DNA of 11,835 nt. Origin: an uncultured Bacilli bacterium. GTDB taxonomy: Bacteria; Bacillota_I; Bacilli_A; ML615J-28; CAG-313. Each line of letters starts with the position of its first letter. Position 1 is the first letter of the stretch. The position numbers and the translations under genes are program-made. The stretch is taken from contig CAJGDR010000027.1 in NCBI GenBank assembly GCA_904502205.1, positions 1-11,835 on the forward strand. Reading direction: 5' to 3'. This document shows, in pieces, positions 8,182 to 11,835 of the stretch. Below the pieces are notes generated by a model that worked only from the letters and a program-made list of their open reading frames with translations, searched no databases and had not been told where the DNA came from.

Positions 8182-8325
8182 ATGAAAAATAACTTAAAAA
8201 AAGATAAAGATAATTTAAGAAATATCAAAAAAAACTTTATTAAAGATACTGATCTTGAACCAACATTAAAATATGAAATATCAAAAGAATTAAATAATAA
8301 CAAAAAAAATAATAGAAAGTATTGA
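8182..8325 (+). CDS. Small hypothetical protein, 47 residues, Lys/Asn-rich
   Basis: I do not recognise this gene. A 47-codon frame runs from ATG at 8182 to TGA at 8323-8325 and is preceded by a strong GGAGG (8173-8177) at ideal spacing. The product starts MKNNLKKDKDNL and is very rich in Lys and Asn. It has no cysteine, no signal peptide and no membrane segment, and only its middle (FIKDTDLEPTLKYEISKEL) looks like ordered protein. It sits alone between the recX terminator and the promoter of the next lipoprotein, whose -35 box overlaps its stop codon. The ribosome site is the main support for its being real; the composition could also arise by chance in AT-rich DNA. It uses TGA as stop. Confidence 0.55.
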   Translation: MKNNLKKDKDNLRNIKKNFIKDTDLEPTLKYEISKELNNNKKNNRKY

Positions 8326-8350
8326 AAATAATCAAAAGATATTGTATAAT
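8322..8350 (+). promoter_or_regulatory. Promoter of the SGNH lipoprotein gene
   Basis: TTGAAA (8322-8327), a 17-nt spacer and a perfect TATAAT (8345-8350) form a strong sigma-A-type promoter. Predicted start near 8357 leaves about 20 nt before the ATG at 8377, including AAGGAG (8361-8366). The -35 box overlaps the stop of the 47-codon ORF. Confidence 0.8.
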
Positions 8351-8376
8351 ATTATTATTAAAGGAGATTAATAATA

Positions 8377-9840
8377 ATGTTTAAGAAAATTAGTAAATTA
8401 TTTTTTATTGTTTTTAGTTTATTCCTTATTGCAGGATGTGTTCCTCCAAGTAATGAACCAACTAAAAAAGAAAATGAAATTAAATATGTTTTAAATGGTG
8501 GAGAATTTGAAGGAGACTATCCTGAAAAATTTGAACTTAATGTTGAATTAGAATTACCAACTCCAGTTAAAGAAAATGCTGTTTTTGCTGGTTGGTATGA
8601 AGATAGTGAGTTTACTGGTGATGCTTTAACTACTTTACTTGTTGAATCAAGTAAAACTATCACTTTGTATGCTAAATGGAGTGAAGAACATGTTCATGAA
8701 TATATTGATGGAATTTGTTCTTGTGGCGATGCTTTAGTTAATAAAGATATTGTATATACTATTGAATATGTTTTAAATGATGGTGTATTACCAGATGGTG
8801 CTAAGTTTGAATATTACCAAGGTGAAAACTATGAATTACCAACACCAAGAAAAGTTGCTAAAAACTTTGTTGGTTGGCGTGATTATGACACAAATCAACC
8901 TGTTACACATGTTAATAGTGGTAATGTAAAAGTATATGCCGTATTTGAAAGTGCAACAATTTATTCAAATATTGAATATGTTGTGGGTGATGGAACTATG
9001 CCAAGTGATTATATTACTTCTTATAAAGAAGGTGTATCATCAGCTCTTCCTGCACCAAAGCTTGAAGGATACTATTTTAGAGGTTGGTATACAGATTTAG
9101 AATGCACAAATAAATTAGTTGCGATTACTACAAAAACATTTGGTGATTTAACACTTTATGCTAAATGGGAAGAAGCAACAATGGAAAATACTAATATTGC
9201 TATTATGGGTGATAGTATTAGTACATTCTATTCTGCAACATCAAAAGTAAATAGTATTTGGCAAGGTGAAAACCAATATTATTATCCAAAATATGCTCCA
9301 AGTGTATCAAGCGTAACACAAACTTGGTGGTATCAAACAGTTGAAGCTTTAGGTGCAAATCTTCTTGTTAATAACTCTTTATCAGGAAGTGCTGTATGTG
9401 TTGGAAGTAATAAGGGAATGGACCGTTCACGTATTTTAAAGAATATGTTTAACAATGTTATTCCAGATGTTTTAATTATCTATATGGGTGTTAATGATGG
9501 TGTTTCTAAAGTATCACAATCAGACTTTGCAAAAGGATACCGTCAAATGTTAGATTTAATTAAAACAAATTTCCCAAGCTGTCAAGTATTTGTATGTACT
9601 TTACCTTATGAAACTTATACAGATGGTGCATATCGTGCTGGATATAACAGTACAATTGAAAGTCTTGGAAAAGAATATAACTTACCAGTAATTGATTTAG
9701 CTAATATTTGGGATGAAACAACTGAAGTTAAAGATAATTGGCATTATTTATATGACAACATTCACCCAGGAACACTAGGTATGCAAAAAATTGCAAGTGT
9801 TGTTACTAAAACAATGAAAGAGTTTTATGGTATTGAATAA
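8377..9840 (+). CDS. Lipoprotein: three InlB-type repeats, one HxH/CxCG module and a SGNH/GDSL hydrolase domain
   Basis: The 487-residue product begins with a lipoprotein signal (LIAGC, lipidated Cys21), so it is likely anchored on the outer face of the membrane. Three InlB/Flg_new-type repeats follow at about 36-102, 125-192 and 198-265, with FAGWYEDSEF, FVGWRDY, FRGWYTDLEC and LYAKW signatures. Between the first and second lies H105-x-H107...C114-x-C116-G117, the same module found in the LRR protein at the window start. The SGNH domain (about 272-487) is complete: GDSIS with nucleophile Ser280, NNSLSGS with Gly337, GVND with Asn373, and DNIHP with Asp460 and His463. Such domains are esterases, often removing acetyl groups from glycans; the substrate here is not known. 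It is probably monocistronic, having its own promoter and terminator. The ATG at 8377 fits AAGGAG and the signal peptide. Confidence 0.9.
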   Translation: MFKKISKLFFIVFSLFLIAGCVPPSNEPTKKENEIKYVLNGGEFEGDYPEKFELNVELELPTPVKENAVFAGWYEDSEFTGDALTTLLVESSKTITLYAKWSEEHVHEYIDGICSCGDALVNKDIVYTIEYVLNDGVLPDGAKFEYYQGENYELPTPRKVAKNFVGWRDYDTNQPVTHVNSGNVKVYAVFESATIYSNIEYVVGDGTMPSDYITSYKEGVSSALPAPKLEGYYFRGWYTDLECTNKLVAITTKTFGDLTLYAKWEEATMENTNIAIMGDSISTFYSATSKVNSIWQGENQYYYPKYAPSVSSVTQTWWYQTVEALGANLLVNNSLSGSAVCVGSNKGMDRSRILKNMFNNVIPDVLIIYMGVNDGVSKVSQSDFAKGYRQMLDLIKTNFPSCQVFVCTLPYETYTDGAYRAGYNSTIESLGKEYNLPVIDLANIWDETTEVKDNWHYLYDNIHPGTLGMQKIASVVTKTMKEFYGIE

Positions 9841-9868
9841 CTAGGTTAATTTTAACCTAGTTTTTTTT
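9839..9868 (+). terminator. Intrinsic terminator of the SGNH lipoprotein gene
   Basis: Complementary arms CTAGGTTA (9841-9848) and TAACCTAG (9853-9860), extendable by two A-T pairs into the stop codon, are followed by eight T's (9861-9868). Confidence 0.9.
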
Positions 9869-9877
9869 ATATGTTTA

Positions 9878-9886
9878 TGCTATAAT
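9878..9886 (+). promoter_or_regulatory. Extended -10 promoter of bioY
   Basis: TGCTATAAT is a perfect -10 hexamer (9881-9886) with an extended TG motif. No good -35 box is seen, because that position falls on the preceding terminator. Predicted start is near 9891-9893, so the leader is only about 10 nt. I see no biotin repressor (BirA) palindrome or riboswitch; there is no room for one downstream of the promoter. Confidence 0.65.
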
Positions 9887-9902
9887 AGATATAGGTGATT
9901 TT

Positions 9903-10424
9903 ATGAAAACAAAAACAATAACGAAAGTAGCGATATTAACTGCTCTATTTTCGATCGTTGCACCAATCGTGATACCTTTTGGATTGGTACCAATTTCTTT
10001 ATCAACTTTAATACTTTGTATTATGTCAACGATATTAAAACCAAAAGAAATTGTTATATCAATGATTTTATATCTATTTATAGGAATTATCGGTATTCCC
10101 GTTTTTGCAAATTTCCAAGGAGGATTTGGTGTATTAGTAGGACCGACTGGTGGATATTTAATTGGTTATATTTTTGCAGGTTTTATAATGAGTTTAATAA
10201 ATAATGTAACAAAAAAGAAAATTGTTTATCCATTTAGTTTTCTAATAGGTACAATGATTCTTTATTTTTTTGGAACTATGCATTTTATGCTAGTCATGAA
10301 TATGAATTTTAGAGAAAGTATTGTTATTACAATATATCAATTTGCTGTAGGCGATATCTTAGAATCGATTATCGCATTAGTAATAAGTTTAATGTTAAAT
10401 AAAATATTTACAAATTATCAATAG
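9903..10424 (+). CDS. bioY: Biotin transporter substrate-binding component BioY
   Basis: BioY is the membrane S-component of an ECF transporter that captures biotin and, with the shared EcfA/EcfT module, brings it into the cell. The 173-residue, strongly hydrophobic product shows the family pattern: LVPISLSTL (28-36), an IGIIGIPVF block (60-68), QGGFGVLVGPTGGYLIGY (72-89) and a C-terminal AVGDILESIIAL (148-159). Length and about six membrane segments fit the family. The ATG at 9903 follows AGGTGA (9893-9898). No ecfA or ecfT gene is adjacent, so it presumably uses an energising module encoded elsewhere, as group II S-components do. Together with the absence of biotin synthesis genes in this window, this is compatible with biotin scavenging but does not prove auxotrophy. 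The end of the gene contains the promoter of the next lipoprotein. Confidence 0.93.
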   Translation: MKTKTITKVAILTALFSIVAPIVIPFGLVPISLSTLILCIMSTILKPKEIVISMILYLFIGIIGIPVFANFQGGFGVLVGPTGGYLIGYIFAGFIMSLINNVTKKKIVYPFSFLIGTMILYFFGTMHFMLVMNMNFRESIVITIYQFAVGDILESIIALVISLMLNKIFTNYQ

Positions 10425-10435
10425 TTTAGTATAAT
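10407..10435 (+). promoter_or_regulatory. Promoter of the second InlB-repeat/SGNH lipoprotein
   Basis: TTTACA (10407-10412), a 17-nt spacer and a perfect TATAAT (10430-10435) form a strong promoter whose -35 box lies inside the last codons of bioY. Predicted start near 10442 leaves a leader of about 15 nt. No terminator separates bioY from the next gene, so some read-through is also expected. Confidence 0.75.
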
Positions 10436-10456
10436 TAAATAAAGGAGAATATAGTT

Positions 10457-11835
10457 ATGAAATATTTTAAAATTATTTTAAGTTTTGTACTAATCTTTTT
10501 ATTAACTAGTTGTGTAACACCAGAAAAAGACGAAAAATTGGTTGTTAAATTCTTAACTGAATTTAGTGAAGAAATTCAAGAAGTTGAAAAAGGTGATTTA
10601 TTAGTTAAACCAAATGATCCAAAAAAAGAGGGATACAGTTTTCTTGGTTGGTATAATGAAGAAGAACTTTGGGACTTTGAAAAAGATATTGTAAACGAAT
10701 CTTTTACATTAACTGCTAAATGGGAAAAAGTTGAAGTTCAACCAACATTTGCTGTTGTTAATTTAGTAAACGAAAAAGGTGATGTTTTAAGAACTTTTGA
10801 AACATCACTTAATGAACCTATTCCATTATTTAGAGTAAATAAAGTTGCTAAAGGTTATAAAATTATCAGTTATTCTTATAATGGATTACCTTGGGATATT
10901 GAAAATGATTTAGTAAAAGAAGATATGGATTTAGTTATGAATTTGGAATTAATTAAATATAAAATTAGTTATTATTCAGATGGTGAATTACTTGAAGGAT
11001 TAGAACCATCAGAATATACAGTTGAGTCAGGAGCATCAATTGATTTACCAAATGCTCCAGAAAAAGAAGGGTATGAATTTATCGGTTGGTTCTTTGGAAC
11101 AACAAGAGTTGTTACTTTCTTCTCAAGTGACGCTGAAGATAAAGTATATACTGCTAAATATCAAAAGATTAAAACTGAGTCTGATTTATTGATTAAATTA
11201 CCAGACAATATGTCACATGAATTTACAAAAATAAATAAAGTTGCTTTATCAGATGGTAAAAGTTATGTATATCAACCAAGTTTTGCAGAACTTGATGTAC
11301 CGCTTGGTGTATCAAATTATACTTGGACAAGTTTAAATCCAGAAGTAGTTACTATTTCTGAATGGTCATCAATGTCTGTTATATCTCCTGGTTATGCAGT
11401 TATTCAAGCTGTTAATAATAATGATAAGTCAATTGTTATCTGTTGTGTTGTAAAAGCAACAAGTGAAGGTATTTTTATTTCATCAGTTGAAGAAGCTAAT
11501 ACTAAAGTTGTTTATAATGTAACATTCTTAGATGCTGATGGTAATCTAATTGAAATACAAGAAGTAGAACAAAACAAGACTGCTAAATTACCAATCCCAC
11601 CAGTTAAAGAAGGGTATACATTTATTGGTTGGGATACTGACCATGTAAACATCATGAATGATACTATAATTCAAGCAACATATATGAAAGGTTCAAGTGA
11701 TTTTCTTGGTAAGACTGTATCAATTTTAGGTGATAGTATTTCAACATTTAAAAATTATGTTCCAGAAGGATATGCATGTTTCTATCCATATCCAACAGCA
11801 GACGTTAATGATGTTAACTATACTTGGTGGATGCG
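10457..11835 (+). CDS. Lipoprotein with InlB-type repeats, BIG2-like segment and SGNH hydrolase domain (3' end outside window)
   Basis: The frame is open from ATG at 10457 (after AAAGGAG, 10441-10447) to the last base, giving 459 visible codons. The signal peptide ends in a lipobox (LLTSC, Cys19). InlB-type repeats are seen at about 28-89 (FLGWYNEEE, LTAKWE), 97-165 (degenerate), 168-235 (FIGWFFG) and 352-409 (FIGWDTD, IQATY). Between the last two is a BIG2-like segment (about 255-335, with YTWTSLNPEVVTI and GYAVIQAV). At 418-459 a SGNH domain begins: VSILGDSIST with Ser427, a FYPYP segment and TWW, aligning with the complete domain of the 8377-9840 lipoprotein. The remaining catalytic blocks are beyond the window; this truncation is the window edge, not a mutation. 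It is likely a surface esterase related in build to the gene two loci upstream. It lacks the HxH/CxCG module in the visible part. Confidence 0.87.
   Translation, partial: MKYFKIILSFVLIFLLTSCVTPEKDEKLVVKFLTEFSEEIQEVEKGDLLVKPNDPKKEGYSFLGWYNEEELWDFEKDIVNESFTLTAKWEKVEVQPTFAVVNLVNEKGDVLRTFETSLNEPIPLFRVNKVAKGYKIISYSYNGLPWDIENDLVKEDMDLVMNLELIKYKISYYSDGELLEGLEPSEYTVESGASIDLPNAPEKEGYEFIGWFFGTTRVVTFFSSDAEDKVYTAKYQKIKTESDLLIKLPDNMSHEFTKINKVALSDGKSYVYQPSFAELDVPLGVSNYTWTSLNPEVVTISEWSSMSVISPGYAVIQAVNNNDKSIVICCVVKATSEGIFISSVEEANTKVVYNVTFLDADGNLIEIQEVEQNKTAKLPIPPVKEGYTFIGWDTDHVNIMNDTIIQATYMKGSSDFLGKTVSILGDSISTFKNYVPEGYACFYPYPTADVNDVNYTWWM

Noticed and set aside
8121..8303. Minus-strand 60-codon frame after recX
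   Set aside because: It crosses the terminator hairpin and lies opposite the better-supported 47-codon + strand ORF; its Phe/Leu-rich product reflects poly-A runs on the other strand.
10016..10204. 62-codon + strand frame inside bioY
   Set aside because: It is a shadow frame within the highly recognisable BioY coding sequence and has no ribosome site of its own.
11735..11835. Truncated or pseudogenised SGNH domain in the last lipoprotein
   Set aside because: The frame is intact to the last base of the window; the missing part is due to the window edge.

Overview
The window looks like chromosomal DNA from a low-GC, AT-rich relative of the Firmicutes/Bacilli, probably an uncultured host-associated lineage (Acholeplasma-, RF39- or Erysipelotrichales-like). 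This is inferred from strong AT bias, TTA/AAA/GAA-type codons, GGAGG-type ribosome sites, the secA-prfB gene order, and surface proteins built from BspA-type leucine-rich repeats, InlB-type repeats and SGNH hydrolases. UGA appears to be a stop: a complete RF2 with its SPF motif is encoded, tryptophan is TGG throughout, and one small ORF ends in TGA. So it is not a Mycoplasma/Spiroplasma-type code. All genes are on the + strand, and no gap without a gene exceeds 300 bases.

Region 1 (1-2666) is the 3' part of a large secreted protein. It has a 123-bp tandem repeat encoding His/Cys modules (HxH...CxCG), then a degenerate InlB-like repeat, then a long BspA-type LRR array, closed by a strong terminator.

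Region 2 (2700-8169) is housekeeping. secA (export ATPase) has its own extended -10 promoter and is followed by a weak hairpin. prfB (RF2), a YitT-family membrane protein and recX follow in tightly coupled order (1-nt and 23-nt overlaps), ending at a 12-bp-stem terminator.

Region 3 (8170-11835) is accessory and concerns the cell surface. It holds a 47-codon unknown ORF, a complete lipoprotein with three InlB repeats, one HxH/CxCG module and a full SGNH hydrolase domain, then a stand-alone bioY biotin transporter component. Last is a second lipoprotein of related build (InlB-type repeats, a BIG2-like segment, the start of an SGNH domain), cut by the window edge.

SecA in the middle is the motor that would export the three flanking surface proteins, but it serves the whole secretome, so this is not evidence of a dedicated system. 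The most unusual signals are the HxH/CxCG module shared by two otherwise different exported proteins, the near-identical repeat array, the pair of SGNH lipoproteins around bioY, and a consistent pattern of promoters lying only about 10-20 nt upstream of start codons. I found no mobile element, CRISPR array, tRNA or rRNA.
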